DNA of 64,000 nt from JBCBAP01 sp038532435. GTDB lineage: Bacteria; Pseudomonadota; Alphaproteobacteria; Rhodobacterales; Rhodobacteraceae. Under the pieces are notes generated by a model. It made no database searches. It saw only the letters and a program-made list of their open reading frames with translations, and was not told the origin of the DNA. The translations under genes and the position numbers were made by a program. Positions 1 to 15,000 of the stretch are shown in pieces (the first letter of the stretch is position 1; the number at the start of each line of letters is the position of its first letter). The stretch covers positions 30,963 to 94,962 of the forward strand of contig JBCBAP010000006.1 of assembly GCA_038532435.1 (NCBI GenBank), given 5' to 3'.

Positions 1-3000
1 AACATCCTCGTCGGTGGCGAGCGTGTCGGTCACCGCATCCGGAAGCTCCGGCGTGTTGGCCACGTTGACGACGATCCAGCTCGGCTCAGCCACGCCATCC
101 TTGTCATCCCGCGCCACATAGCTCATCGCAAGGGCGCCGTTGAAGTCCTCGGGCAGTTGCACATTGATCTGGTCGCTGCCGATGATCTGACCGGTGATGC
201 CTGTGAGAGACGTGACCGAGAAGGTCTCGTCGACGACGATCTCCGTCTCCAGCACATAGTCCGGCAGACCGCTTTCCGCAGTGTGGCTGATCGCGATCCG
301 AACCGGGATCGCGCCGACAAATGCCGCCGGCGGGGTGCCGGTGAAGCTGAGCGTCTCCGGGTCGAAGTCGATCCAGGAAGGCAGCGGTGCGCCGCTTTCC
401 TTCGTCACCGTCGCGGAGACGACATCGCTCAGATCGAGCGTGAAGAGCTCCTGCCCGCTGAAGAACGCGGGCTGTGCCAACGCCTCGTTGACAGCCGCCG
501 GGATCTCCGCCGCCGGATCGATCACGTATTCGAGGGAGAAACCCCGATCCGTGCTGCGGAACGTGCCATCTGGCAGATCCTCATACTCGGGGGTGAAGAC
601 GATCTGGACCCGCAGAGGCTCCGCATCCGCAGGCGGATCGATGGAGGTGCGCAGGAGCGTGCCCGTCTCCGCATCGAAGTCCAGCCAGTCCGGCAGCGCA
701 CGGTTGTCCGCAAGCTGCGCGGTGAACGTGCCGGGGCCCGTGGACAGAACCGCGATCTCCGGTCCGACGACGATACCGGTCAGCAACGCATCCGCATCCG
801 CGGGAAGTGTCATTTCCTCAACGAAGGTTTCCCCGGCGAGGTCGAAGGTAACCGCGACATCGATCGGATCTACAACATCGACGGGCATGGTGCCGGAGAA
901 GGTGAGCGTCTCCGCATCGAAGGTGAGCCATGCGGGCAGCGGCATTCCGTCCGCAAGCGCGGCGGTCACGACGACCGCCTCGTCCAGCGTCTCAGGCGTC
1001 AGCGTGCGCTGGGTCGCGAACGGATCCCGGGCGGAGTAGTCGCCGGTCAGTTCGCCGAGGAACCCGACGCTTTCGTAGAAGACCACGTCCCCGTCCGGGT
1101 CATAGTCGTTGCCGAACACAAGGCCCGGAATGATCGTCAGCGGCGTATCTTCGATGCCGCTCACCACATCCCCGCGGACCACCGGTGCGTCGTTGCGCGG
1201 TTCGATCTGGATGGAGACGAAAGCGGTGTCGAACCCGCCCTCCCCATCGGAAATCGTGTAGGTGAACCCGGCGTTGCCATTGAAGTCGGCCTTGGGTGTG
1301 AAGCGGATCTGACCATCGTCGGTGAACGCGACCTTACCGTTGAGCGGGAAGCGCTCGAGCGCGACGAGTTCGATCGGATGGCCGTCGAAATCGCTGTCGT
1401 TCGCCAGCAGCTCCGCCGGATCGATGAACAGAACCTCGTCTTCGAGGATGTCATAGGGCCCGTCATTGCGCGCGTTCGGCGCGGTGTTCACGAAGAACGG
1501 GATGACGTTGAGCTGAACCGTATGGGTCGCCTCCGCCCCGCGCGCATCGCGCACATCATACTGGAACGACGCACTCCCGAGCGCGTCTGCAACGAAGCTG
1601 ACGGTGCCCGCCGCCTCATCAACCTCGAGCGTTCCGCCAACCGCGGAGTGAATGCCCTCGAGCGTGAAGGCATCATCCTCGATGTCGTAGTCGTCGCCGA
1701 AGAAATCGCTGAACGAGATCACGTTGACGGTGTCGAGACGGACAGTCAGCCGGTCAAGGCTGGAGCGGGGCGCGTCGTTGATCGGGTTCAGATAGACCTC
1801 GACGACACCGGTGGCAAAGCCGCCGTTCCCGTCGCTGACCGTGTAGGTGAACCCTGCAAAACCGAACACATCCGGCCGTGGCGTGAATTCCACGCCGCCC
1901 GCAACGAGGCTTCCCTTCCCGTTGGTGAGAGGGAAATTGAAGCTGCTGTAGAGCTCGTTGCCATCCTCATCGAGGATCGCGGACAGATCGACGATGGAGA
2001 GCGTGTCGCCGTCCACGTCCGTGTCGTTGCCGAGGATGAAGTCGAACGGGATGATGAAGGTCGTGTCCTCATCCCCCTCCCAAGGGCCGTCATCGACCGG
2101 AACGGGCACGTCATTGACTGGGCGGACCTGAACCTCCACCCGGGCGGTGCTTTCCCGCCCGAAATCATCCCGGACGGTGTAGTCGAAGAATGCGCGACCA
2201 CGCCCTGCATCATCGTTGAAGTTCTCGAACGGCAGGAAGTTGATGTCGCCTTCGGCGTTGATCCAGACGGTCCCGTTGACCGGGTTGCCGACGGAGACCA
2301 GCTCCAGCCCCACGCCCGCATCGGACGTGTCGTTCGCCACGAGCAGGAGCGGATCGATCGTTGCGACCTCGTCCTCGGTCCCGAAGCGGTAGACATCGTC
2401 CGCGGCGTTGAAGCGGCCGGCGCGGATCAGGCTCTCGATGGTTGCCCGATCCCAGACCGTGCCATCCTCGAACACGACCTCCTCGATCCCCTCGTCTTCG
2501 CCGACGAAGTGGTTGGTCACCCGCAGCGTGTCGATGAGAAAGCCCGCATCGCGCTCAAGCTCGAGCAGCAGATCATCGCCGTCGCGGATGACGGAGAGGT
2601 CCTTCGGCGCAATGCCCGGCTTGAGCTGGACGCGGTCGACGTCACCGGCGACGCCGGCCTCGGTCACCACATCGTTCGCGCTGTCATAGCCGAAGAGGTA
2701 TGTGTCGCTGCCAGCGTTGCCCGCGATGCTGTCGTCATCAAAGCCGCCATCGAAGGTCTCATCGCCCGCACCGCCGATCAGCGTATCGACGTAGTTGGAT
2801 CCGATCAGCGCCTCGATGCCGGTCAGTGTGTCGCCTGCGGCCTCGCCTTCGCTGCCCAAACCAGTGCCCAGGTCAACAGTCACGCCTTCGTCCGCAGTGG
2901 AGTAGTCCGCCGTATCGAACCCGTCACCACCGTCGATGCTGTCGGCACCCCGGCCGCCGCGGATCGTGTTGTCCTCCGCATCGCCCGTGATCGTGTCGTC

Positions 3001-6000
3001 GTGGTAGGAGCCCTGAATGATCTCGATGCCGGAGAATGTGTCGCCTTCCGCATCGCCACCACCCGCGGTGGCCCCGCTCATGTCGATGGTCACACCCTCG
3101 GCAGAGAGGGTGTAGTCCGCGATGTCGATGCCGAGGCCGCCGATGAGCGCATCCGCGCCGCGGCCGCCGATCAGGGTATCATCGCCGTCACCTCCATCGA
3201 GTATGTCGTTCTCCCGACCGCCGGACAGCAGGTTTGCCCCGTCATCGCCGGTCAGCATATCCGCGAAGTCGGACCCGATCAGGTTCTCGATGGAGATGAG
3301 GGTATCGCCCTCCGCATGCCCGCCGAAGGCCGTACCGTCCGCGAGGGAGACCTGAACCGCGCCGTCGGAGAAGAAGTAGTCCGCGGTATCGCTGCCCTCT
3401 CCACCGTCGAGCGTGTCGCCGTCCGCACCGCCGTCGAGCCGGTCATCGTCCGCACCCCCTTCGAGCAGGTCGGCACCGCCGCGCCCTTCGATCCGGTCAT
3501 CACCGAGGCCACCGCGCAGGGTGTCGCCCACGAGATCGGATCCACCGAGGATGTCCGCGTAGGTGGACCCAATCAGCTCCTCAACGCGCAGATACACATC
3601 GCCGTCCGCGTAGCCGGCCTGACCGACCCGGGTCTCCAGATCCGCACGGATACCGATGTTGGAGGCGGTGTAGTCGACGATGTCGTAGTCATCGCCACCG
3701 TCGATCGTGTCGCGACCGGCGCTTGCGAGGATGATGTCGTTGCCCGCACCGCCGAAGATGTCGTCGTCCCCAGCGCCCGCGTCGAAGATGTCGTCACCGC
3801 CCTCGCCAAGGAGGTCATCGTCGCCGTCGAGCCCTTCGATCCGCTCGCCCGCCTCGGTTCCGATCAGAAGGTCCCGCTCGTTCGTGCCGGTCAGCGTGCC
3901 GCTGTAGCTGCCGAGGACCAGACCACCGGCGAAGCCCTGGTCGACCAGACCGCTTGTGTCGGAGATCCGGTAGATCGTCCGCGTCTCTCCGGTGAAGTCG
4001 GGCGCGTTTGTGATGACGACGAATTCGTTCTCATAGACATAGGCATTGTCCGGCAGCGTGACGCCGTCGCCAAGACCGACGAAGCTGAGCACATCGTCCC
4101 GATCCGCGTCCGTGTCGTTCGACAGCATGTCGGAGATGCGCAGCACCATCGGCACACCGAGCGGTGTGAGACCGAGGAGGTCATCCACAACAACAGGCTC
4201 ATCCGGGATCGGACGGACCGACAGGCTCACCTGCCCTTCGACCACCGCAGGGGCGGCACCGTCGATGCTCACATTGTCGGTGATCTGGTAGAAGAACTGG
4301 GCGTTCCCGTTGAAGTTCAGGTTGGGCGTGTAGACGATGTCCCCATCGTCATTGAACGCGAGCGTTCCGTTAAGCTGCGGGAAGTCCGCGGGCCCGGGGA
4401 ACCGCAGCCCGAGAAGCGTCAGCGGATCGCGGTCGATGTCCACATCGTTTGCGAGGATCGCCGCGACCGGGATCACGATGGACGTGTCCTCGTCGAGCGT
4501 GAAGCTGTCCGGGTTCGCCTCCGGCGGCGCATCGGCCACGTTGTTGAAGTAGACCGTAACCTCGCCCGCACCGGTCAGACCTTCGCTGTCCCGCACGTTG
4601 TAGAAGAAGGTGGTCTCACCCCAGAAATTCTCGTCGGGCGTGAAGCGGATGATGGTGCCATCGCGCACCGCATCGCCGTTCCGGCCGTCGAACACATCGA
4701 CAAACTCGATAAGGTCTCCATCCTCGATGTCGTAATCGTTGGCGAGCAGATCGAAGATGTCGATCTCAAGCACCGTATCCTCATCAGCGATGAGATCCGG
4801 GTTCGTCTGGTAGGAGTCGGCCCGCGCGATCGGCTCGTCGTTCTCCGGGATCATCGGGATCTCGACCCGCGCGGACACGAAGCCGCCCTGACCGTCGGTC
4901 ACTGTGTAGAAGAACCGCGCGGTTCCGTCGAAGTTGGCCGCTGGCTGGAACTCGATCGTGTCATTGTCGAGCAGACGGACGGTTCCGCCCGCGCTGCTGC
5001 GCACGGAGGTGACGGTCAGCGCCTCGCCATCCCATTCGATGTCGTTGGCCAGCAGGTCCGCGGTGTTGATGATCGCGAACTGGTCTTCCTCGACCGGCGC
5101 GACCACGTCTGCCTGCGGCTCCGGATCGTTGTTCACCGGCTCAACGTAGAAGTAGACGGTGCCGATGGCGGTGCCGCCGTTTCCGTCGCTGACCCGGTAG
5201 TCGAAGCTGGCGCTGCCCCAGTAGAAGTCTCGCGGCTCCACCAGGATCGCCCCGTCGGAAGTCAGCTCGACCCGGACGTTCTCATTGCCGAAGACCGCGT
5301 CGATCAGAAGCGTATCGCCATCGATGTCGAAGTCGTTGGCAAGCAGGGTCGCCGGGTCGAGTTCGAAGCCGACATTCTCCAGCGTCTGCGGCACGGTGTT
5401 GTTGCGCACGGTCGGCGCATCGTTCCCGGGCGTGACCTCGATATAGACAACCGCGTCGGCGACGCCGCCTTCGGGCGTGTTGGCCACGTAGGTGAAGGAC
5501 GCCTGACCGTTGAAGTCGTCGTTCGGAGTGAACGTGATGTTGCCATCCGTCGACAGGCTCACCGCCCCGTTGAGCGCGTCCCGCACCTGACCGATGATGA
5601 GGCGGTCGCCGTCGATATCGTTGGACAGAAGCCGCTCCACCTCGATGATGAGCGTGCCATCTTCGTCGACCGTGAAACCCCGGTCGTCGAGCGCCTCGGC
5701 AAGCGGCCGGACCCTAAGATCGACATTTGCCGTCGACAGGCCGTTGCGCCCGTCGGTGATCGTGTAGGTCAGCTGGGTCGGGCCTGTGAAGCCCTCGTTC
5801 GCGGTGTATACGACATCACCCGCCGCGTTGAGCTCCGCGAACCCGTTCGCACCGCCATCAACGGCGATGATCCGCAGATCGTCCCCATCCGGGTCGTAGT
5901 CGTTGCGCAGCAGGACGTCGGCTGAAATCGTCAGCGGCTCGGTCTCCCGCACTGCGAAGTAGCCGTCATCGGTGGCGACCGCAGCGGTATTATCCAACAA

Positions 6001-9000
6001 TTCCAGAAGCTTCGCCTTGGTCCAGATAACCCCGTCGGTGAACACATACTGTTCGATGCCGGAGCTGTCGCTGGCGATGGCGCCGTGCACGGTCAGCGTC
6101 TGGTCGGGCGCCGTGGCAAAGTGGAAGACGACCGCGTCCGAGCCCTTGTAGAGCTGGGTCAGCGACACTTCGGAGGAGACGAAGCTGTCGAACTCGACCG
6201 TGTCGAAGCTCGCATCATCGAGGTCCTCGATGATCGTGTCGTTGCCCTCTCCGCGGGAGTACCGGTAGGTGTCGCTGCCGAGGTCGCCGATCAGGATGTC
6301 GTCGCCGGTGGTGCCATCGAACGTGTCATCGCTGTCAAAGCCCCAGACCCGGTCGTCACCGTCACCTTCCGCATCCTTGAGTGCCTCCGCCCGCATCTGC
6401 GCGCGGTCCCACTCGGTTCCGTCGGAGAAGCGGATGAGATCGACGCCATCGCGGCCGTTGGTCAGCGCGCCTTCCAGCGTGATCCGGTCACGCCCGGTGG
6501 TGAACGCGATGATGAGGTCGAGGCCCTGCGGCCCGGACCGCTGGGCAAAGAGTACCTCCGCCGGGGTCAGCGACAGCTCAAGCACGTCGCCGATGTCCGA
6601 CCCGGTGTCGGAGATCCGGTCGTCGCCGTCACCCGCGCCGTAGCGGTAGATGTCGTTGCCGGAGAGGCCGACGAGAAGGTCATTGCCCTCCTTGCCCTCA
6701 AGGATGTTGGCCGTGTTATCGCCAACGATGATGTCATCCTCGACACTTCCGGCGTTCGCGAGGATCTGTGCCGCGATCTGGGACGGTGTGAAGGTCGTCG
6801 CGCTGTCAGTCAGCACAATCTCTTCGATCCGCCCTTGGGCGGAGCTGTAGCGGCTGTTGCTGAACGCGTTGCGCACCACGATCTCGTCACCCAGATCGTC
6901 GAGGCGGATCACCAGATCGGTGCCGTCATAGCCGCGCCGTTCGAACACGACCTCCTCGACCGCATAGCCGGAGATCTCGATCCGGTCGGCAGAGCCTCCG
7001 GTATCGCTGATCACGTCCGTGCCGTCGCCGCGGGTGTAAAGGTAGGTGTCGTCGCCGAGCTGGCCTTCGATGACATCGTCTCCACCCAGACCGGCCAAGG
7101 TATCCGGACCGTCCGTGCCCGCGATGAGGTCCGGGCCGTCCGTTGCACCGGCGGCGGTGAGCAGGGCAAGCATCGCCGCCTCATCCCACTCGGTCCCGTC
7201 CTCGAACCGCACCACATCGACACCGATCGTGTCGCCGCCGAGGGTGTTGCGCAGGGTGATCCGCCCGCCATCGCCCGCGCCCGGAGTGCTTTCGGCGATG
7301 ATCAGCACGGCATCGTCGGTGCCGTAAGGCCGCTTGAGCGTTATGTCGCCCGGCGCGATGCCGCGCAGGTCGAGCACGTCGCCCGCGCCCGCCACCGTGT
7401 CGCGCAGGATGTCGACGCCATCGCCGCGGGAATAGACGTAGGTGTCCATGCCGCCCCGGCCATCGACTTGATCATAGCCCTGACCGGCCTCAAGCGTTTC
7501 GTCCGCGTCGCTGGTCGTGGCAACGTCATTGCCATCGGTGAAGTTCGGCGCGCGCAGCACCTCCTCGATCTGGGTGCGGTTCCACTCCGTCCCGTCGTCG
7601 AAGCGGATGATCTCGATCCCTTCGCCCTCGGTCTGTTCGAGGATGAAGATCGAGCCCGCATCGCCTGCGCCCGGCGCAGATTCCGCCACGAGGATCACGA
7701 GATCCGTGCGCGTCTCCTCCAGCGTCAGATCATCCGGGGAGATGCCGCGCAGCTCCAGCACATCAACCCCGCTTGTGTCGCTTTCCTTGAAGATGGAATC
7801 GTGCCCATCACCGCGGGAATAGATGTAGGTGTCGCCACCTTCGCCGCCGAGCAAGGCATCGTCACCGAGGCCACCCTCGATCGTGTCACCAAGGTAGGTT
7901 CCGCGGATCAGGTCATCCCCGTCCGTGCCATCAGACGCAACGATCGACTGCGCGATGGTGATCATTTCGACGGTCGACGCATCGGCAAAGACGATCTCTT
8001 CGATGATGTAATCTTCGGTCACGCGATCGCTGTTAAAGGCGTTGCGCAGACGGATCGAGCCCGCCTCGATCCCCTTGTCCATGTTCTCGTCGATCCGGAT
8101 CATCAGGTCGAAGCCGGAGCGTTCGAACCGCACATCCTCCTGCAGAAGGTCCGGGAACTCGAGCCGGTCACCCGGGGCGCCGGTGTCACCACCGGGGAAC
8201 GGATCCTCGCCCGGGAAGGGCTCATCACCCGGAAACGGTTCATCGCCGGGGAACGGTTCATCGCCGGGGAAGGGTTCGTCACGGGGGAAGGGATCCTCGC
8301 CACCGTCGAAGCCCGACCCGTTGCCCTGATCCGCGTAGATGTCGTGGCCGTCGCCGGACCGGTAGATGTAGATGTCGTTGCTCTGGAACGTCCGGACATA
8401 GTCGTCGCCGCCCAGCATCTCGTAGGAGCCGTCCGTGCGTTCCGTCGACACCCAGTCGTCACCTTCCGTCGGCTCGACCGAACCGCCCAGCAGGGCGGAG
8501 ATGTCGGACGAGGTCAGGATCGTCGGCGGCTCGGGGTCGTTGAGGAGGACGATGCGGCTCAGGCTCAGCGCATCCTCTTCGTAGAAACCGTCATACTCGA
8601 CACGCAGCTTGTGCCCATCGATCAGGTGGATCCTGCCCGCGTCACCCGCACCCGGCGCGCTTTCAGCTATGTCGATCAGGAGGTCAAATCCGACCTTGCG
8701 GATCGTCAGCTGGTCCGCGGTGATCCCCGTGAGTTCGAGCTGGTTGACGCCCGCCCCCTCGAAGAAGGTTTCCACATTGGCCCGCATGATGTCGTAGCCG
8801 TCACCGCGGGTGTAGGCGAAGGTGACATTCGTCGAAGCGACATCGACGAAATCGTTGCCCTGTCCGCCGGAAACGGTTAGCGGCGGCGCGTCGAAGTCGA
8901 AATCCTCGGAACTGCTGGATCCGGCCCGGATGACATCGTCGCCATCGGTGATCTGCGCGGCCAGCAGATCCGCTTCGATCTGCGCCTTGTCGATGACGAC

Positions 9001-12000
9001 ACCGCCGTCGAGCGTGATCTCGAAGCTGTCAGCCTGACCGAACTCGCCCACCCAGATCGACCCGCCTTCGATACCGTCCGCAGGACGCGGCGCGATCTCG
9101 ATGATCACATCATCTCCACGGGGGGAGATGGAGAGCTCATCCGCCGCCACATCGACGAGGGTGATCGACAGCTCCTTGAAGTAGGGGCTCGCGTCGAAAT
9201 CGTAGCCACCGACATAATCGCCGCTCTGCACGGCGCGGTCGTAGGTGAAGGTGCCCTTGAAGCTGCGGGTGTCCGCGAGGAGCGCCTGCTCGGCCAGAAC
9301 CTTCATCTGCGGGCCGGTGTAGGACACACCGTCGGAGAACACGAAGGTGTTGATGCCGTGGCCCGTTCCGTCCCCGCGCATGAAGTCCTTGATGCGCAGG
9401 CTGTTGCCCGGCTCATCCCAGGTGAGCAGGAGGTCGGTGTCGGTGTCGTAGTCGCTGGTTCCGAAGGGCAGGACCTGCACCGTGATCTCGGTGCTCGCCA
9501 CATCGGTGAACACCACCCGATCGTTGGTGCCGTAGAAGGTGTAGGTCCCTTCCCGGATTACGTCGTTGCCGGACAGGCGATCGAACGTGTACGTGTCGTT
9601 GCCGTCGTCATACTGTTCGTCGAAGAACTCGTCGGCGGAGGTGGACACATAGCTGTTGTTCGCATCCGTGCCGAAGATGGTCGTGGGCGCACCCGGGGCG
9701 GGCGGCGTCTCGACAATCGCCGCGGCGATGTCAGCCGTACCCCAGACCGTGCTGTCCGCGAACCGGATCTCGCCGAGGAAGTCGATGCCGCCGAGCCATA
9801 TGCCGTCGGACGTGCCCGCGACGCGCAGTTCGTACTTCGACTGGTAGCCTCCGGTATCGTTGCCCATGGTGTAGCGGATGATCTCGATATCCGCGGGGTT
9901 GAGATCCGTCAGAACGATCGTGTCGTTCTGGTCGCTGTTGCCGAACGTGTCGGCGAGAATGTCGCGCCCGTCGCCAACGGAATAGGTGACCGTGTCGCTC
10001 CCGTCGCCGAGGCTGATGATGTCGTCACCGCCAAGCCCCTCGATCGCATCGTCGCCCGGCGTGCCGGAGAGCGTGTCCGCATCCTCGGTCGCGCCGCTGC
10101 CACCTGCTGCTGCGGTCGCCGCAGCTTCAGCGATGATGTCATCTGTGGACCAGACCGTCCCAGCCGCATCGTCGAACGTGATCTGCTGCACCCGTGGGAT
10201 CGTCGTGGTGTCGGAATTGGCGGGCATGAAGATCTTGTCGCCCGTGCCGTCGAACGTCAGCACGAAGCCTGCGTCCTGGACCGGGATGGCCGTGACCGTG
10301 ACCTCCGACGGATCGTAGCCGCGCAGGTCGAGCGTGTAGGTCGCGGAGAGGGCGAAGATGTGATCGATGCCATCGCCCCGGGTGAACACTACGGTGTCGT
10401 CACCCTCTTCGAGCAGATAGAAATCGTTGCCCGTTCCCGCCTCAATCGTGTCGTCGCCCGGCGTGCCGGTGACGAAATCGTCGCCAGCGCTCACCTGCGT
10501 GGCGAGCAGCATCGCGCGGACTTCAGCGCCGGTGATGGTCCCGTCATCGAACTCATAGCGCGTGAACAGCTCAACCGGACGCTCGATGAGCGCCTCTTCC
10601 AGATAGATCCGGTCCGTCGTACCGACGAACCGCAGCACCAGATCCTCAAGCTCGTCGGAGAAGGAGTACTCCTGTCGATGGGAGAACTCGAAGATCGCCT
10701 CGGCCATCGTGTAGCCGACAAGCTGAACCACGCTCGCCTGAAACTCGTTGCTGGAGAAGGTGGACGTGCTGTGGCGGAAGACGTCCATACCGTCGCCCCG
10801 CTCGAACACATATGTGTCCGACCCACGGTCCCCGGACAGGATGTCATTGCCCGGGCCGCTGCGGAGGATGTCGTTGTAGCGGGTTCCGGTGATGATCTGG
10901 TCGCTCGGCGGGGTTTCCGCGATGTCCGGGTAATTGTTGAAGACCCAGGTCACCCCGTTTTCGAACATCACGGTCCGCACGGTGTTGCGGGTGCTGCTGC
11001 TGTCGTTGAGCGCCCGCGCGATGGTGATCTGATCGGTCTCGCTGAACCGGATGATCATCTCCCCGGGCCGGTCGACGATCTGCACGACCTCTGCCTGATC
11101 CGGGGTGTAGCCGAAGATTTTCAGCACGTTGCCCTGATTGGGGAGCGGATCCGGATAGCCGGTGTCGTACCCGGTGTCGGAGATGTAGTCGGCCCCGTCT
11201 CCCCGGCGGTAGATGTACAGATCGTTCTCCGTACCGCCCTCGACATAGTCATCACCCTTACCGGGCTCGATTGTCCGGGGGGTATCGACGGCGAAGATCT
11301 GATCGTCGAGCGGGGTGCCCTGACCAGCCAGCTCGGCAAAAATCTCGTCCCGGGTCAGCTCGGTGCCGTCGCTGAACGCGACGATCTCGATCCCGTGGAT
11401 GAGCGGCTTGCCGTTTACCGTGACAGTCGTCTCCCGGTACCGCAGCACGATCTCGTCGTCCGTACCGTCAAAGCTGAGCACGACGTCCTGGCTGTCCGGC
11501 GAAACGCGGGAGAAGCGCAGGTCCTCCGCGACGTAGCCGCGGATTTCGAGCCGGTCGACATAGTTAATGTCTGCGGAGGCGTTGTCGAAATCGTCGCCTG
11601 ACGTTTCCTCGACAATGACATCGCGCCCATCGCCCCGGGTGAAGATGTAGGTATCGTTGCCCCGCGCGCCGCGGATATCGTCGTTGCCCAGACCGGCTTC
11701 GATCACGTCGTCGCCGCGGGAATCGAAGATCAGGTCGTCTCCGTCGGTTTCCTGTCCCCTGAGCTCCTGCGCCTTGAGTTCGTTTGCATCCCAAGTGATG
11801 CCGTCGGCGAACTCGATGACCGGCAGCGTCGTTCGGGCGAGCGCCCCCACGATCCGCACCTGATCCCCCACATCGGGGAACACGATCAGCAGATCGTCGC
11901 TTTCCAGGCCGGCGCGGCGCACCACAGCCTCCGTCGAGCCGTAGTCGGTGAAGCTGATGACGGCGTCGCGCATCGCGATCGCCTCCAGCTCGATTCGATC

Positions 12001-15000
12001 GATCCCATCGCCCTCGGCGAAAAGGACCCGGGTGTCCCGGCCCATGATGATCGTATCGTAGCCGTAGCCGCCCGCAACCTCGAAGTCCGGGTCGATCGTG
12101 CGCGCGTCGATCAGATCCGTAGACGCGTTAGACGCCTCGTCGAGGAGGATGCCGCGGATGTCGGTAAGGCTGAGCGTGATCCCATCGTCGAACTCGAAGC
12201 TCTCAACATGGGTCGCGGTGGTGGCGGTCGACAGTCCGCCAAGGACAGCCAGCGTCTCACCGGTGAGGGTCAACGTGATCACCAGCGTGTCGCCAACCTC
12301 GGAGAAGGCGACAGCGTCAGAGGTCACGCCGGTGCCGAAGACGACACGGTCCACACCGCTCGACTCTTCGACGGAGTCCCGCCCGTCGCCGATGCCGAAC
12401 CGGTAGGTGTCGTTGCCGCTCCGCCCGATCAGCTCATCCGATCCGGCACCGCCGGACAGGTCATCGTTGCGTCCGTCGAAACCGACAAGCTTGTCGTTTG
12501 CGTCCGTGCCGCGGGTCAGTTCGTTGCGAACGTCCTCGACGGTCCAGACGGTCCCGTCGGCGAACGAGAACTCCTCAACCTTGTTGGACCCCAGACCGCC
12601 GACAATGCGGAGCACATCCTCGCCGTTGCCCAGATCGATGAGCAGATCGTCCTCGTCCCGCCGCAGCACGACCGAAGCGACGGTGACGGAGGAGCCGAAG
12701 ATGACCTTGTCGATCACGCCCGTGCGGTCGAACACCTCATTGATCGTGTCGAAATCGTACCCGATCCCAAAGGCATAGGTGTCGCCGGCGCTGCCGCCAT
12801 TCAGGATGTCATCACCCTGCCGCCCGTCGAGCGTGGAAGGCACATCCGGCGTCGCATCGATGATGTTATCGCCGCGATTGCCGCCGACGATGTCGAGCTG
12901 TGCCTCGACATCCGCGATGGTCATGATCGTGCCGTCGTAGAACTCGAAGAGCTCGATCCCGTCGGTCACGTTGCGGAACTGGTTCTTGACCGTCAGCGTA
13001 TCGCTGCGGTCCTGCACGGTGATGATCAGATCGTCGCCCGCGACCGCAAATCGGACATTGTCCACCGTGATGTCCGCACCGAAACGGATGCGGTCGTCCA
13101 CTTCGACCTCGCGGCCCCGGCGGCCTTCCCAGACCGTCGCGACCTGCACATCGATGATGGTATCGGAGCCGTAGCCCACGTCGAACATGTAGGTGTCGCC
13201 GTCGCTGCCCCCTTCGAGCAGATCGTCACCGGCGCGCCCGTCGAGCACCTCGCGGAAGTTCGATCCGCGCAGGGTGTCGTCGCCGGACGTGCCGATCAGG
13301 TCGACATCTTCCGGGTTGAGGTCGGTCCAGTCGACCGTCCGGTCGGCGAAGGCGAAGGATTCCACCGCATAGGCCTGAGCGCCCGCACGGACATACTGGT
13401 TTTCCATCACGATCCGGTCGCCGGTATCGTTGACGGTGAAGATCAGATCGAGGTCGGTGCGCGAGATCGTCACCGCCTCGGAGCTGATGCCTTCGAGGAC
13501 CAGCGTCTCGAAACCACCTGCATCGAGGATCGTGTCCTCGCCATAGCCGCGCGCGAACTTGTAAGTGTCCGATCCGCCGAAGCCTATCAACTGGTCGTTG
13601 CCCGCTCCGCCGTCGATCACGTCGGCAAGGTCAAAGCCGTAGATGACATCGTCGCCATCGGTCTTCGCAAGGTCGATGAAATGCTGGAAGAGCTTGGTGT
13701 AGCTCCACTCCGTCCCATCGGCGAAGACGAGGGTCTCGATCCGGTTGATGTACCCGGCGAGGAACTGGGTCTTGAGCTGTTCGGTAAGGATGACCCCGTC
13801 CGTCGTGCCCGAAACCTGCAGCGTCAGCGTGTCCGACGCACCTTCCCGCAGGAAGTCGAAATCGGTCCAGCGCAGATTGTCGATGAACCGCAGCGTGTCC
13901 GGGTCAGCGGAGCCGAAGATCTTCAGGCTGGTGTCGCCATCCTCGATTTGGTCGAGGCCGTAGTTGCGGCCATAGACATAGGTGTCGCCCCCTTCGCGAC
14001 CGACGAGGAAGTCGTCGCCAGCGCCACCGTCGAGACGTTCGCCCAGAAGCGTGCCGTAGATCGCGTCATCACCGTCCGTCCGCGCAGACTTCAGGTAGAG
14101 ATCAACGACGTCGTTGAACATCAGCACGTCGCCATTGTCGAAGACGAACCGCTCGATGAGGTTCGGGGCGGCGTATTCGATCTCAAGGCTCGGATCGATC
14201 ACCCCGAACGCCTCGAGGTTCAGGCGAACGCCGCCGAACTGTCCCTCGATGGTCAGCTTATCGCCGGTCTCGTTGCCATCCTCGTCGAGGAAGTAGATCT
14301 CCAGATCGTCGCTTTCGCCATCCCGCTCCAGCCGCAGATCGTTCTTGTCGACACCGCCGAGGATTTTCACGAAGTCCGGGGCGCTGGAGGATTTGTCGTA
14401 GGAGGTTGGGTTGTCGTCGCGGATCGTGTCCTGGCCGTCGCCAACCTGGAACACGTATATGTCGCCACCGACACCCCCGAGCAGGACGTCATTGCCCTTG
14501 CCGCCATAAAGCACGTCGAGGCTGCCGGAGCCCGTGATCACCTGATCTGTGTCGAGCGGGTTCACCACCTCGAACGGGATGCGGTTCACATCCCACACAA
14601 CGCCATCGGCGAAGATGATCGCGGCAACCCCGGTTTCCTGCGTCCGGTTGCCGATCTTTGGATTGAGTTCCCCGAGGAAGTGGTTGCGCACCACAAGCGT
14701 GCCGGACCCGTCGAGAGCGGTCAGGATCAGATCCTCCCCGTCCCGCACCGCCTCAACGTCGGAGGAGCGGAGGTGTGAGAAGCGGATCTCGTCGCCCTTG
14801 CCGAAGTCCACATCATCAATGACGTCGTTGCCGAAGTCCTTGCCGATAAAGTAGAAATCGCTACCCAAACCGCCGCGATAGGTCTGATCGCCCTCGCTGA
14901 CATAGATGTAGTCAATGCCCCGCGTGCCCACGAGCTCGGTATCGTCGACCGTATGGGTCCGCAGGCGCGTTTCATCGACCTTCAGCGCGTTGAGCACCGC

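Noticed and set aside
2700..3950. Regular short repeats that could be mistaken for a CRISPR array
   Set aside because: They are degenerate 27-bp units encoding GGxGxDxxx nonapeptides in frame; units vary and there are no unique spacers.
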